A stretch of DNA of 64,000 bases from Thiomonas sp. X19 (GTDB taxonomy: Bacteria; Pseudomonadota; Gammaproteobacteria; Burkholderiales; Burkholderiaceae_C). Positions 1 to 8,859 of the stretch are shown here, piece by piece. The notes under the pieces were generated by a model. It was given only the letters and a program-made list of their open reading frames with translations. It was not told where the DNA came from and made no database searches. Positions within the stretch are counted from its first letter, which is position 1. Every line of letters starts with the position of its first letter. The position numbers and the translations under genes were made by a program. The stretch covers positions 2,384,713-2,448,712 of the forward strand of contig NZ_LT605203.1 in the NCBI RefSeq assembly GCF_900089495.1, in the 5' to 3' direction.

Positions 1-1110
1 CTCACCCCAATGCCTGGCGGCGGATTCCATCGCCACCGGGTCGAAAGCCTGGACCTTGGCGCCGGCACCCAGCAGCGCTTCGATCAGGTCGATGCTGGGG
101 GCGTCGCGCATATCGTCGGTGTTGGGCTTGAACGCCAGGCCCCAGATGGCGAAGGTCTTGCCCTTCAAGCCGTCGGCGGCGAAATGGGCCGAAATTTTCT
201 CGAACAGGCGCTGCTTCTGGCGCTGGTTGACGGCGTCCACCGCCTCGGCCAGTTCGGCGTGCAGGCCGGCCTCGTGGGCCATGAACGTCAGGGCCTTCAC
301 GTCCTTGGGGAAACACGAACCGCCATAGCCCGCGCCGGCGTACAGGAAGTGGCTGCCGATGCGATGGTCCACGCCCATGCCCAAGCGCACCTGCTCGATG
401 TCGGCGCCCACGGCTTCGGCCAGGCGCGCCAGCTCGTTCATGAAGGAAATGCGCGTGGCCAGCATGGCATTGGCGGCGTATTTGGTGAGTTCGGAACTGG
501 CCGGGTTCATCACCATGATTTTTTCGTGGTTGCGGTTGAACGGACGGTACAACTCGCGCATGACGGCAACGGCGCGTTCGTCGCTGCTGCCCAGCACGAT
601 GCGGTCGCCACGGGTGAAGTCCTCGATGGCCGAGCCCTCTTTCAGGAACTCGGGGTTGCTCACCACGCTGACCCAATGCTGCACGCCGCGCTTGGCCAGC
701 TCGACGTTGATGGCGCCGTGCACCATGGCCACGGTCCCCACCGGCGCGGTGGATTTCTGCACCACCACCAGCGGGCCATCCACAGTGCGGCCAATCTCGG
801 CGGCGGCACCGCGCACCTGGCTCATGTCGGCCTGGCCGCTGGGCAGCGGCGGCGTGCCCACGGCGATGAAGCAGACCTGCGCATCCTCCAGCCCCTGTTC
901 CAGGCTGGACACGAAGCGCATGCGCCCGGCCTCGGCGTTGCGCGCCACCAGTTCGCTCAGGCCCGGTTCGTAGAACGGCACCTGGGCCTTGGCCAGCGCG
1001 GCGATGCGGCTCGGGTCACGCTCGACGCAGGTGACGGTATTGCCCACTTCGGCAAAGCAGGCGGCAGTGACCAAGCCCACATAGCCGGCGCCGATGACGG
1101 TGACTCGCAT
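1..1110 (-). CDS. ugd: UDP-glucose 6-dehydrogenase, 3' end beyond the window
   Basis: Oxidises UDP-glucose to UDP-glucuronate with two NAD+, feeding capsule, exopolysaccharide or lipid A sugar synthesis in the cytoplasm. The minus-strand frame is open from the ATG at 1108-1110 to the window edge (370 codons, no stop). It opens with a Rossmann dinucleotide motif (GAGYVG, residues 8-13). The catalytic-cysteine segment GGSCFPKD is encoded near 300-325, followed by the helical central domain and the start of the C-terminal NDP-sugar domain (FKPNTDD). Family members are about 430-460 residues, so roughly 70-90 are missing. Its operon context lies outside the window. The family call is secure. Confidence 0.95.
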   Translation of the reverse strand, partial: MRVTVIGAGYVGLVTAACFAEVGNTVTCVERDPSRIAALAKAQVPFYEPGLSELVARNAEAGRMRFVSSLEQGLEDAQVCFIAVGTPPLPSGQADMSQVRGAAAEIGRTVDGPLVVVQKSTAPVGTVAMVHGAINVELAKRGVQHWVSVVSNPEFLKEGSAIEDFTRGDRIVLGSSDERAVAVMRELYRPFNRNHEKIMVMNPASSELTKYAANAMLATRISFMNELARLAEAVGADIEQVRLGMGVDHRIGSHFLYAGAGYGGSCFPKDVKALTFMAHEAGLHAELAEAVDAVNQRQKQRLFEKISAHFAADGLKGKTFAIWGLAFKPNTDDMRDAPSIDLIEALLGAGAKVQAFDPVAMESAARHWGE

Positions 1111-1137
1111 GAAGACATCCTCTCCAGGTTACGAAGC

Positions 1138-1190
1138 GCGGCTTCCGAGTTCCTTGGACCCCATCGGGGGCAGTGCAGCCGGGGGCTCGG
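1138..1190. repeat. diverged copy of a dispersed hairpin repeat
   Basis: This stretch just upstream of ugd resembles two better-preserved 63-bp copies at 14688-14750 and 23126-23188. It has a TTCCGAGTTCCTTG core, a small inverted repeat (GACCCC ATC GGGG) and a G-rich tail. It is shorter and more diverged, so membership in the family is likely but not certain. Confidence 0.4.
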
Positions 1191-1299
1191 TAGGTCGCAA
1201 TAGCGCGTTATTGTGCAATGATGACATGACGTGCGCCGCACCACGCGTTCGATGCCAAGTCACGCCCGGAGCGTCCGCCAGCGCAGGCGCCGCGATGGC

Positions 1300-1341
1300 T
1301 TGACGCACATCAAGCGGTCTGCGGCGGCGCAGCATTACAAA
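1300..1341 (+). promoter_or_regulatory. FNR-type box plus -10 element upstream of phaC
   Basis: TTGACGCACATCAA at 1300-1313 matches the FNR/ANR consensus TTGAT-N4-ATCAA with one mismatch and lies in a longer palindrome (GCTTGA...TCAAGC). TACAAA at 1336-1341 is placed exactly where a -10 hexamer would fall if the box is centred at -41.5, as in class II FNR promoters. The phaC start is about 63 nt from the box centre. Binding is inferred, not shown. A Crp/Fnr gene with a matching recognition helix lies at 20755-21519. Confidence 0.6.
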
Positions 1342-1369
1342 CGATGCAGATCCGCTTCAGGAGATGGGC

Positions 1370-3340
1370 ATGAAGTCAAACACGCAACCCCGTCCGGCCC
1401 GACGTGGCGAACCGCGCAGGGTGATCGTGAGCGCGGCGTCAAGACGCAAGCCCGTCGAGCCCCAGTCGGCGCCGGGGCGGGTTGAAACCGGCCGCATGCA
1501 CCCGATGCAACCGGCCCAACCGGCGCAGCCTGCATCGGCACCCGAGCGGCCATCGCCCTTGCCGATCCAGCCGATTCCAGCCGTGTCCCCGCTGGCGCCA
1601 CCACCACGGCCTGACGCAGGACTGGCGGATCTCATCGACCACGCCGCCCATGCCATGCAGGCACGGCGCACCCTGGGGCTTTCGCCCGCGGCCTTGGGCC
1701 TGGCTGCGGCCGACTGGTGGGGCCACCTCGCTGCCTCCCCCGGCAAGCGCCTGGCGCTGGCCAACCATGCTCTGCGCCAGACCGCCGCCTATGCCAACTA
1801 TGCCGTGCGTGCCATGGGTCATCGTCCGGGTGAATGCGGCACGCCGAGTTGCATCGGCGCAAGCCCGAACGATCCCCGCTTTGCCGACCCGGCCTGGCAG
1901 CGCTACCCCTTCAACCTGCTGCAGCAAGCCTTCCTGCTGCAGGAAGACTGGTGGCGCGAAGCCACCACCGGGGTGCATGGCGTTTCGGCGCATCACGAAC
2001 AGGTGGTGGCCTTCGCCGCACGGCAATGGCTGGACATGCTCGCGCCCAGCAACTCGCCGCTCACCAACCCCGAGGTCATCGACGCCACGCTCGAGCACGG
2101 CGGCATGAATCTGCTTGCGGGCATCAAGGCGTGGATGGACGACGCACAGCGCGCCGTCACGGGTCAGCCTCCCGCGGGCACGGAACACTTCATCCCTGGC
2201 AGGGAGGTGGCCGCCACGCCGGGGAAGGTGGTGCTGCGCAACCGGCTGATCGAGTTGATCCAGTACAGCCCGAGCACGCCGCGGGTGCGCGCCGAGCCGG
2301 TGTTGATCGTGCCGGCGTGGATCATGAAGTACTACATCCTGGATCTGTCGCCGCAGAATTCCCTCGTGAAATACCTGGTCGACCAAGGCCACACCGTGTT
2401 CATGATCTCGTGGAAAAACCCCACCAGTGATGACCGCGACCTCGGCATGGACGATTACCTCAAGCTCGGCCCGCTGGCGGCGCTCGATGCCGTGCTGCGC
2501 ATCGTGCCCGGCCACAAGGTGCACGCCGCCGGTTACTGCCTCGGCGGCACGCTGCTGGCCATCGCTGCGGCGGCTCTGGCGGCGAAAAAAGACACGCGCC
2601 TGGCCACGGTGACGATGCTGGCGTCGCAGACCGACTTCACCGAGCCCGGCGAGCTGTCGTTGTTCATCGACGAAAGCCAGGTGAGTTTCCTCGAAGACAT
2701 GATGTGGGCGCAGGGGTATCTGGACACCACGCAGATGGCCGGCGCTTTCCAGATGCTGCGCTCTTACGACTTGGTCTGGTCACGCATCACCCGCGACTAC
2801 CTGCTCGGCGAACGCCGCCCACCCAACGACCTGATGGCCTGGAACGCCGATGCCACGCGCATGCCGTTTCGCATGCACAGCGAATATCTGCGCGGCCTGT
2901 ATCTGCGCAACGATCTGGCCGAAGGCCGCTGGAAGGTGGACGGCCAGGCCGTCACCGTGGAGAACGTGCCGCAGCCGTGGTTCGTCATCAGCACCGAAGC
3001 CGACCACGTCGCGCCATGGCGCTCGGTCTACAAGATTCACTTGCTGGCCGACAGTGAAATCACCTTCGTGCTCACCAGCGGCGGCCACAACGCCGGCATC
3101 GTCAGCGAGCCGGGGCACCCGCACCGGCACTTCCGCTGGGCCACGCAGGCGCACGACGCAGCCTTCCTCGCCCCGGAACAGTGGCTGGAACAGGCAGCGC
3201 TGGAAGCGGGCTCGTGGTGGCCGCGCTGGCACGATTGGCTGGTGGCGCACGGCAGCGGCATGGCGCCACCGCCGCGCCTGGGCGCGCCCGAACTGCCGCC
3301 GCTGATGGACGCGCCCGGGAGTTATGTGCTGCAGCGCTGA
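1370..3340 (+). CDS. phaC: class I-type poly(3-hydroxyalkanoate) synthase
   Basis: Polymerises (R)-3-hydroxyacyl-CoA into PHA at the granule surface. The product is about 656 residues, with a proline-rich N-terminal extension of roughly 70 residues, a PhaC N-terminal domain and an alpha/beta-hydrolase core. The lipase-like box GYCLGG places the catalytic cysteine at residue 390. The partner aspartate (EADHVAPW) and histidine (SGGHNAGIV) are present downstream. I chose the ATG at 1370 over 1364 because AGGAG ends six bases before it. It is the first gene of a plus-strand run and stops 33 bp before the hydratase-phosphotransacetylase gene. The FNR-type box upstream suggests low-oxygen induction. 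No phaA or intact phaB is adjacent. Confidence 0.93.
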   Translation: MKSNTQPRPARRGEPRRVIVSAASRRKPVEPQSAPGRVETGRMHPMQPAQPAQPASAPERPSPLPIQPIPAVSPLAPPPRPDAGLADLIDHAAHAMQARRTLGLSPAALGLAAADWWGHLAASPGKRLALANHALRQTAAYANYAVRAMGHRPGECGTPSCIGASPNDPRFADPAWQRYPFNLLQQAFLLQEDWWREATTGVHGVSAHHEQVVAFAARQWLDMLAPSNSPLTNPEVIDATLEHGGMNLLAGIKAWMDDAQRAVTGQPPAGTEHFIPGREVAATPGKVVLRNRLIELIQYSPSTPRVRAEPVLIVPAWIMKYYILDLSPQNSLVKYLVDQGHTVFMISWKNPTSDDRDLGMDDYLKLGPLAALDAVLRIVPGHKVHAAGYCLGGTLLAIAAAALAAKKDTRLATVTMLASQTDFTEPGELSLFIDESQVSFLEDMMWAQGYLDTTQMAGAFQMLRSYDLVWSRITRDYLLGERRPPNDLMAWNADATRMPFRMHSEYLRGLYLRNDLAEGRWKVDGQAVTVENVPQPWFVISTEADHVAPWRSVYKIHLLADSEITFVLTSGGHNAGIVSEPGHPHRHFRWATQAHDAAFLAPEQWLEQAALEAGSWWPRWHDWLVAHGSGMAPPPRLGAPELPPLMDAPGSYVLQR

Positions 3341-3373
3341 ATCCGACTGACCCCAAGTGACCATGAGAGCTTC

Positions 3374-4819
3374 ATGACCGAACTGATCGAAAACCGCCCG
3401 TTGGCTGAACTCAAGATCGGCGACAGCGCAAGCCTGACGCGCAACTTCACCATGGACGACGTACAGACCTTCGCATTGATGTCGGGTGACGTGAACCCCT
3501 CGCATGTGGACGCCACCTTCGCCGCCAGCGATCCCTTCCACAAGATTGTGGCGCACGGCATGTGGAGTGCGGCGCTCATCTCCAACGTGCTGGGCACGCA
3601 GCTGCCGGGGCCGGGCACGGCCTACCTCGGCCAGAACCTCCAATTCCTCAAGCCCGTTTTCCTGGGCGACACGGTGCGCGTCACCGTGACCGTGGCCGCC
3701 ATCGACACGCCCACCGGCCACGCCCCGCGCGCCACCCTGCATTGCCGCGTGGTCAACCAGCGCAACGAAACCGTGGTGCAAGGCGACGCCCAGGTGCTGG
3801 CGCCGACTGAAAAGATCAGCCGCCAGCGGGTCCATTTGCCGCGGCTGGAATTGCGCGACCCCGGCGTGAAGCTGCGCGCGCTGGTCGCGCAGGCCCAGGC
3901 TGCCGCCAGCGGCCGCGCACCGCTGGCGATGGCGGTTGTGCATGCGGTCGACGCCGTGTCGCTGGGCGGCGCGGTGGATGCGGCGCAGGCCGGGCTCATC
4001 GCCCCGGTGTTCGTCGGCCCCGAGGCGAAGATCCGCGCCGCCGCCGTCGCCGCCGGCATCGACCTCGGCCCCTACCCCATCGTGGCCACCGAGCACAGCC
4101 ACGCGGCGGCGGCGAAAGCCGTGGCGATGGCACGCGCCGGCGAGGTGCAGGCGCTGATGAAAGGCTCGCTGCACACCGACGAGCTGATGCACGCCGTGGT
4201 CGACGCCGAGAATGGCATGCGCACGGCGCGGCGCATCAGCCATGTGTTCGTGATCGACGCCGTGGGCCAGCCGCGCCTGCAACTGCTGACCGATGCGGCG
4301 GTGAACGTGACGCCCGACCTGGAGGCCAAGCGCGACATCGTGCAAAACGCCATCGATCTGGCGCATGCCCTGGGCATCGCGCAACCCAAGGTCGCCATTC
4401 TTGCCGCGGTCGAGACGGTCAGCTCCAAGATTCCCTCCACCATCGACGCCGCGGCACTTTGCAAAATGGCCGATCGCGGCCAGATCCAAGGCGGCCTGCT
4501 CGACGGCCCGCTGGCCTTCGACAACGCCGTGTCCAAGCGCGCGGCGCAGACCAAGGGCATCATCTCGGAAGTGGCCGGCGACGCCGACATCCTGGTCGCG
4601 CCCGACCTGGAAGCCGGCAATATGCTGGCCAAACAACTCGAATACCTGGCCGAGGCCAAGGTCGCCGGCATCGTGCTAGGCACGCGCGTGCCGGTGGTGC
4701 TCACCAGCCGCTCCGACCTGCCCGATGCACGCATGGCGTCTTGCGCGCTGGCGGTGTTGCTGGCGGCAGCCACAAGACCGCCAGCGTCCACATCGCAAGA
4801 TCCAATGACCAGCGCATGA
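3374..4819 (+). CDS. bifunctional enoyl-CoA hydratase / phosphate acyltransferase
   Basis: A fusion of two enzymes in 481 residues. Residues 1-150 form a MaoC-like hot-dog hydratase with the catalytic Asp-x4-His (SGDVNPSHVD) and the HGMW helix. Residues 165-470 form a phosphate acetyl/butyryltransferase domain. Such fusions are annotated as bifunctional enoyl-CoA hydratase/phosphate acetyltransferase. The transferase half would exchange the CoA of an acyl-CoA for phosphate, and the hydratase half would interconvert enoyl-CoA and (R)-3-hydroxyacyl-CoA, the PHA synthase substrate. The stop overlaps the acetate kinase start (ATGA), so the two are translationally coupled. Together they could make ATP from acyl-CoA. 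Substrate chain length cannot be read from the sequence. Confidence 0.88.
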   Translation: MTELIENRPLAELKIGDSASLTRNFTMDDVQTFALMSGDVNPSHVDATFAASDPFHKIVAHGMWSAALISNVLGTQLPGPGTAYLGQNLQFLKPVFLGDTVRVTVTVAAIDTPTGHAPRATLHCRVVNQRNETVVQGDAQVLAPTEKISRQRVHLPRLELRDPGVKLRALVAQAQAAASGRAPLAMAVVHAVDAVSLGGAVDAAQAGLIAPVFVGPEAKIRAAAVAAGIDLGPYPIVATEHSHAAAAKAVAMARAGEVQALMKGSLHTDELMHAVVDAENGMRTARRISHVFVIDAVGQPRLQLLTDAAVNVTPDLEAKRDIVQNAIDLAHALGIAQPKVAILAAVETVSSKIPSTIDAAALCKMADRGQIQGGLLDGPLAFDNAVSKRAAQTKGIISEVAGDADILVAPDLEAGNMLAKQLEYLAEAKVAGIVLGTRVPVVLTSRSDLPDARMASCALAVLLAAATRPPASTSQDPMTSA

Positions 4820-6015
4820 CGTCCACCATCCTCTGCTTCAACGCGGGCTCATCCAGCCTGAAGTTCGCGTTGTTCGATGCCGAGGCCACGCGCCACCCAT
4901 CGGGCCTGCCCGTGGCCATGCTGCGCGGCGAGATCGACGCGCCGCAGGGCAAGCCCATGCTCAGTTATGCCCGCGCCGGCCAGACCACCGAAAGCCTGGC
5001 GCCAGGGGCCGTGCGCGGCGACATCGGCGCCGAAACCGCGTGGCTCATCGCCTGGCTCGCGCGCACTTGCGACGCACCCCGGCCCATCGCCGTGGCGCAC
5101 CGCATCGTCCACGGCGGGCTGCACTACACCAAAGCCGTGCGCATCACGCCCGAGGTGTTCAGCGACTTGCAGGCGCTCACCAGCCTCGCCCCGCTGCACC
5201 AGGGCCCAGGACTTGCCGGGGTGCAGGCGGCGCAGGCCGTCTTGCCCGAAGCCGTGCAACTGGCCTGTTTCGACACGGCCTTCCATGCAGGCCATACGGA
5301 TGCCGAGCGGCGCTACGCGATTCCGCGCAGCTGGCACGATCGCGGCTACCAGCGCTACGGCTTTCACGGGCTGTCGTTCGAGGCCATCAGCCGCCGCCTG
5401 CCGGCCGTGTTGGGCGAGCGCGCGCAAGCTGCGGTGCTGGTGGCGCATCTGGGCAGCGGCGCCAGCCTGTGCGGCATGCGCGGCCTGCAAAGCGTCACCA
5501 CCACCATGGGGTTCACCGCGCTCGACGGCTTGGTGATGGGCACGCGTTGCGGCGCGCTCGACCCAGGCCTGGTGCTGCAATGGTTCCAGCACGACCAGCT
5601 GAGTGCCGACGACGTGGAAACCCTGCTGTACCAGCGCAGCGGCCTGCTCGGCGTCTCCGGGATCAGCGCCGACACGCGCGACCTGCTCGCCAGCAAGGAC
5701 CCGCGCGCGAAGCAGGCGGTGGATCTGTTCGTCGCCAGCATCGTGCGGCAAGTCGGGGCTGTCGCGACCACGCTCGGTGGGCTGGATGCGCTGGTGTTCA
5801 CCGGCGGCATCGGCGCGCACCAAGCCGCCATTCGTGCCGCCGTGGTGCAGCGCCTGGCCTGGCTGGGGCTGGGCATCGACGCCGCAGCCAACAGCTCGGG
5901 GCATCTCAACATCGCCTCCGGCTCCAGCCGCATTCCCATCCTGGCGCTGCCCACCGACGAAGAGGCGGTGATGGCGGCGCAGGCCGCTGCCCTGGTCGCG
6001 CCCGCCAGCGCTTGA
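4816..6015 (+). CDS. ackA: acetate kinase
   Basis: Transfers phosphate between acetyl-phosphate (or a short acyl-phosphate) and ADP, giving ATP by substrate-level phosphorylation. The product is 399 residues, the usual size. It starts MTSTILCFNAGSSSLKF, the N-terminal acetate-kinase signature with the substrate-binding Asn and Ser residues. The second signature region (DTAFHAGH) and the nucleotide-binding segments (HLGSGAS, FTGGIG) follow. I took the ATG at 4816, which overlaps the previous stop by four bases. A longer open frame upstream (from 4459) is only the antecedent of this frame inside the preceding gene. It works with the adjoining phosphotransacetylase domain. Confidence 0.95.
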   Translation: MTSTILCFNAGSSSLKFALFDAEATRHPSGLPVAMLRGEIDAPQGKPMLSYARAGQTTESLAPGAVRGDIGAETAWLIAWLARTCDAPRPIAVAHRIVHGGLHYTKAVRITPEVFSDLQALTSLAPLHQGPGLAGVQAAQAVLPEAVQLACFDTAFHAGHTDAERRYAIPRSWHDRGYQRYGFHGLSFEAISRRLPAVLGERAQAAVLVAHLGSGASLCGMRGLQSVTTTMGFTALDGLVMGTRCGALDPGLVLQWFQHDQLSADDVETLLYQRSGLLGVSGISADTRDLLASKDPRAKQAVDLFVASIVRQVGAVATTLGGLDALVFTGGIGAHQAAIRAAVVQRLAWLGLGIDAAANSSGHLNIASGSSRIPILALPTDEEAVMAAQAAALVAPASA

Positions 6016-6019
6016 AGCC

Positions 6020-7399
6020 ATGACCGACGCCCTGCCCCCGCTGCTGCTGCAGTTCGCCGCAACCGTGCTGCTGAGCTTCGTGCTGGGGCTGGAGCTGCAC
6101 AGTTACCGCAGGTCGCAGGATGAAGGCATCGGCTTCGGCACCACGCGCACGCTGACCCTGATCGGCGCCATCGGCTTCGTGCTGTGGCTGCTCGACGGCG
6201 TTCAGGCCAACGTCGGGGCGCCGCAAGTTTTTCTGCACCCTGCGAATGGTGGGACGGCTGCAGCCATCGCCTCGGATCTGCTGGGCACGCGCGGGCTTTA
6301 TCTGGCGGGACTGGCGGTGCTCGCCGTCTGGCTGGCGGTGGACTTGTGGCCGCGCGTGGCGCGAAGCACGCGTGCGGCGAGTCAGCCTGCCGACAACGGC
6401 GGCGCGTTGCTGCCGTCGCTCATCGCCCTGGTGGCTTACGCCCTGGGGCCGCTGGTGCTCACCCAGCCCGATTGGTTCGTGGCGGCGGTGATGGTCGTGA
6501 CCATTCTGATGCTGGGCGAAAAGCCGCTCATCCGCCGCCTGTCCGACGCCTTCCCCAGCGCCGAGGGCGTGACCCTGGCGAAGTTCCTCATCATCGCCGG
6601 CCTGGTGCTGCCGCTGATGCCGGCCTCGCCGCTGCCAGGCCTGCCCACATTGAGTTACCAGAAGGTGTGGCTGGCGGTGGTGGCCATCTCGGGCCTGTCC
6701 TATCTCGGTTATGTCGCCCACCGCTACATCTGGCCCAAGGCCGGCACGCTGGTCACCGGCATCATCGGCGGGCTGTACTCCAGCACCGCGGTCACGATCG
6801 TGCTGGGCCGCGAGTCACGCACGGATGCGGGCATCGCCGCGCAGGCCCCGGCGGCCATCGTCGTCGCCATCATGATGATGTACGTGCGCCTGCTGGTGCT
6901 GATCGCCCTGCTCGGCCACCTCGATGCGGCACGCGCCCTGCTGCTGCCCTTCGGCACCATCGTGCTCGGTTCGGGCGTGGTCGCGTTCGTGCTGTGGCGG
7001 ATCGGGAGTCGAACCGCTGCGCAAAGCGCCAGCGCCGTGCAGTTGGGTCCGCACAACCCGCTGGCCTTGCCCATCGCGCTGCTGTTCGCGGCCCTGTTCA
7101 TCGCCTTCGCCGCCATCACGCAGTTCATCACCACGCACTACGGCGCCGGAGCGCTCAAGCTGCTCAGCCTGCTGGTCGGTTTCACCGACATCAATCCCTT
7201 CATCCTCTCGCTGGTGGCCACGCATGGCGTCGTCAACCCATCGTTGATGGTCAGCGCCATCCTCGTCGCGTCCGTCACCAACAACCTGGTCAACGCCGGC
7301 TATGCGCTGGTGCTCGCGCGACAGCGCGCCATGGTGCCGGTGGCCGGCTGGTTCGCGCTGTGCCTGGTGGCGGCGCTATTCTGGACCGGATGGCTGTAG
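6020..7399 (+). CDS. MgtC/DUF4010 family integral membrane protein
   Basis: A very hydrophobic protein of 459 residues with about a dozen predicted membrane spans. The first 140 residues carry the MgtC-like pattern (GLELHSYR, then GTTRTLTLIGAIGF). The rest matches the DUF4010 pattern of repeated Gly/Ala-rich helices, with GLYSSTAVTIVLGRE in the middle. The biochemical role of this family is not established; some MgtC proteins affect magnesium homeostasis and ATP synthase. The gene starts 4 bp after ackA and is followed 17 bp later by the flavoprotein gene, so it belongs to the same operon. A transport or ion-homeostasis role linked to energy stress is inference. Confidence 0.8.
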   Translation: MTDALPPLLLQFAATVLLSFVLGLELHSYRRSQDEGIGFGTTRTLTLIGAIGFVLWLLDGVQANVGAPQVFLHPANGGTAAAIASDLLGTRGLYLAGLAVLAVWLAVDLWPRVARSTRAASQPADNGGALLPSLIALVAYALGPLVLTQPDWFVAAVMVVTILMLGEKPLIRRLSDAFPSAEGVTLAKFLIIAGLVLPLMPASPLPGLPTLSYQKVWLAVVAISGLSYLGYVAHRYIWPKAGTLVTGIIGGLYSSTAVTIVLGRESRTDAGIAAQAPAAIVVAIMMMYVRLLVLIALLGHLDAARALLLPFGTIVLGSGVVAFVLWRIGSRTAAQSASAVQLGPHNPLALPIALLFAALFIAFAAITQFITTHYGAGALKLLSLLVGFTDINPFILSLVATHGVVNPSLMVSAILVASVTNNLVNAGYALVLARQRAMVPVAGWFALCLVAALFWTGWL

Positions 7400-7416
7400 A
7401 ACTTGTGGAGGTTTCC

Positions 7417-8832
7417 GTGAGCATGACAGTTCCTGCACAGGTCGATTGCCTGATCCTCGGCGCCGGCGGCGCCGGCTACCCCGCGGCGTTTTTTCTCGCC
7501 CAGGCCGGCAAGTCGGCGCTGATGGTCGATCCCATCGGCAATCTCGGCGGCGACTGTCTGGCCGAGGGCTGCGTGCCGTCCAAGGCGGTACGCGAGGCGG
7601 CGCTGGTGCGCGGCCTGGCGGACAAGTTCGCCCACTTCGGCCTGCGCGGCGCCGCGCCCGCCGTGGACTGGCGCGCGGTGATGGCCCGCAAGGACCGCGT
7701 GCAGCAAACGCGCTACGCCCAGCATGGCGAGGAAATCGCCCAGGGTGGCGCGCTGTTCGTGCACGGGCGCGGCGCGATCACCGCGCCGGATCGCGCCCGC
7801 ATCGACGCCGCCAACGGCAGCACGCGCGAAGTCGGCTTTCGCCATCTCATCCTCGCCACCGGCTCGCGCCCGGCGCGCCTGCCCATCCCCGGAGCCGAGC
7901 TGGCCATCACCTCGCACGAACTGTTCCGGCTCGGCGCCGACCTGCCGCAGCCCGAGCATCTGGTCATCATCGGCGGCGGCTACATCGGCGTGGAAACCGC
8001 CTCGATGCTGCAGGCGCTGGGCACCAGGGCCACCGTGCTGGAATACACCGCGCAACTGCTGCCCGGCTTCGACGCTGAACTCGCCACTTTCCTGCACGCC
8101 AGCCTTGCGCAGCGCGTGCGCATCGAACTGTCCGCGCAGGTGTTGGGCATCGAGCGCAACGGCGCAGATTTCACGGTGCGCTACCGTCAGAACGGGCAGG
8201 AACATACGGTGCAAGGCGACGCCGTGCTGATGGCCACAGGACGCGTGCCGGTGCTGCCCGAGGGCTTCGCGCATCTGGGCCTGCAAGTCGAACACGGCCA
8301 TGTGGTGGTGGATGCAACCCTGCGCACCACCAACCCGCAGGTGTGGGCGCCGGGTGATGTCAACGGCCGCAGCATGCTGTTTCACTCGGCCGTGCGGCAA
8401 AGCCTGGTGGCCGCGCACTGCATCGCCGCCGGCGGCCAGGCGGTGGATCGCATGCGTTTCGACGCGGTGCCGATGACCGTGTTCACCGAGCCGGAACTGG
8501 CGCATGTGGGCCTGACCGCCGCGCAGGCCGAAGCCGCGTTCGGCGCGGGTGCCGTGGCGGTGACGCACTACGACTATGCGACGGACTCACGCGCACAGAT
8601 CTACGGCGAGACGCTGGGCTTCATCAAGCTGGTGTTCGACCTCCGCAACGGCCTGCTGCTGGGCGCGCAGATCGCCGGCATGGACGCCGCGCAACTGATC
8701 GCGCCGCTGGCGCTGGCGCTGGAGCAGGGTCTGGGTGCGGCAGCGCTGGCCGAAACCGCTTTTCCGCATCCCATGCTCAGCGAGGGCATCAACAAGGCCG
8801 CGCGCGCTTTCTTTTCATCCTTGAGCGCATGA
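7417..8832 (+). CDS. dihydrolipoyl dehydrogenase-like pyridine nucleotide-disulfide oxidoreductase
   Basis: A 471-residue flavoprotein with FAD-binding GAGGAG near the N-terminus. It has a redox-active disulfide (Cys47-Cys52 in GGDCLAEGCVPSK), a central NAD(P)H-binding GGGYIGVE motif and the C-terminal HPMLSE active-site His-Glu of dihydrolipoyl dehydrogenases. A GTG start at 7417 is preferred because GGAGG lies five bases upstream; the ATG at 7423 is the alternative. No lipoyl-complex E1 or E2 gene is nearby, so it may serve another thiol or redox partner. Mercuric reductase is unlikely because the C-terminal vicinal cysteines are absent. Its place in the PHA/acetate cluster suggests a redox-balancing role. 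Confidence 0.85.
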   Translation: MSMTVPAQVDCLILGAGGAGYPAAFFLAQAGKSALMVDPIGNLGGDCLAEGCVPSKAVREAALVRGLADKFAHFGLRGAAPAVDWRAVMARKDRVQQTRYAQHGEEIAQGGALFVHGRGAITAPDRARIDAANGSTREVGFRHLILATGSRPARLPIPGAELAITSHELFRLGADLPQPEHLVIIGGGYIGVETASMLQALGTRATVLEYTAQLLPGFDAELATFLHASLAQRVRIELSAQVLGIERNGADFTVRYRQNGQEHTVQGDAVLMATGRVPVLPEGFAHLGLQVEHGHVVVDATLRTTNPQVWAPGDVNGRSMLFHSAVRQSLVAAHCIAAGGQAVDRMRFDAVPMTVFTEPELAHVGLTAAQAEAAFGAGAVAVTHYDYATDSRAQIYGETLGFIKLVFDLRNGLLLGAQIAGMDAAQLIAPLALALEQGLGAAALAETAFPHPMLSEGINKAARAFFSSLSA

Positions 8833-8859
8833 GCCGGAATGGCTCGAAAGGCAAGCACG

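Noticed and set aside
10..1203. 397-codon plus-strand open frame over the left edge
   Set aside because: It is antisense to the clear UDP-glucose dehydrogenase and has the His/Gly/Gln-rich composition of a shadow frame.
7417..8832. Mercuric reductase as an alternative for the flavoprotein
   Set aside because: The C-terminal cysteine pair and any mer neighbours are missing, while the HPxxSE motif fits dihydrolipoyl dehydrogenase.
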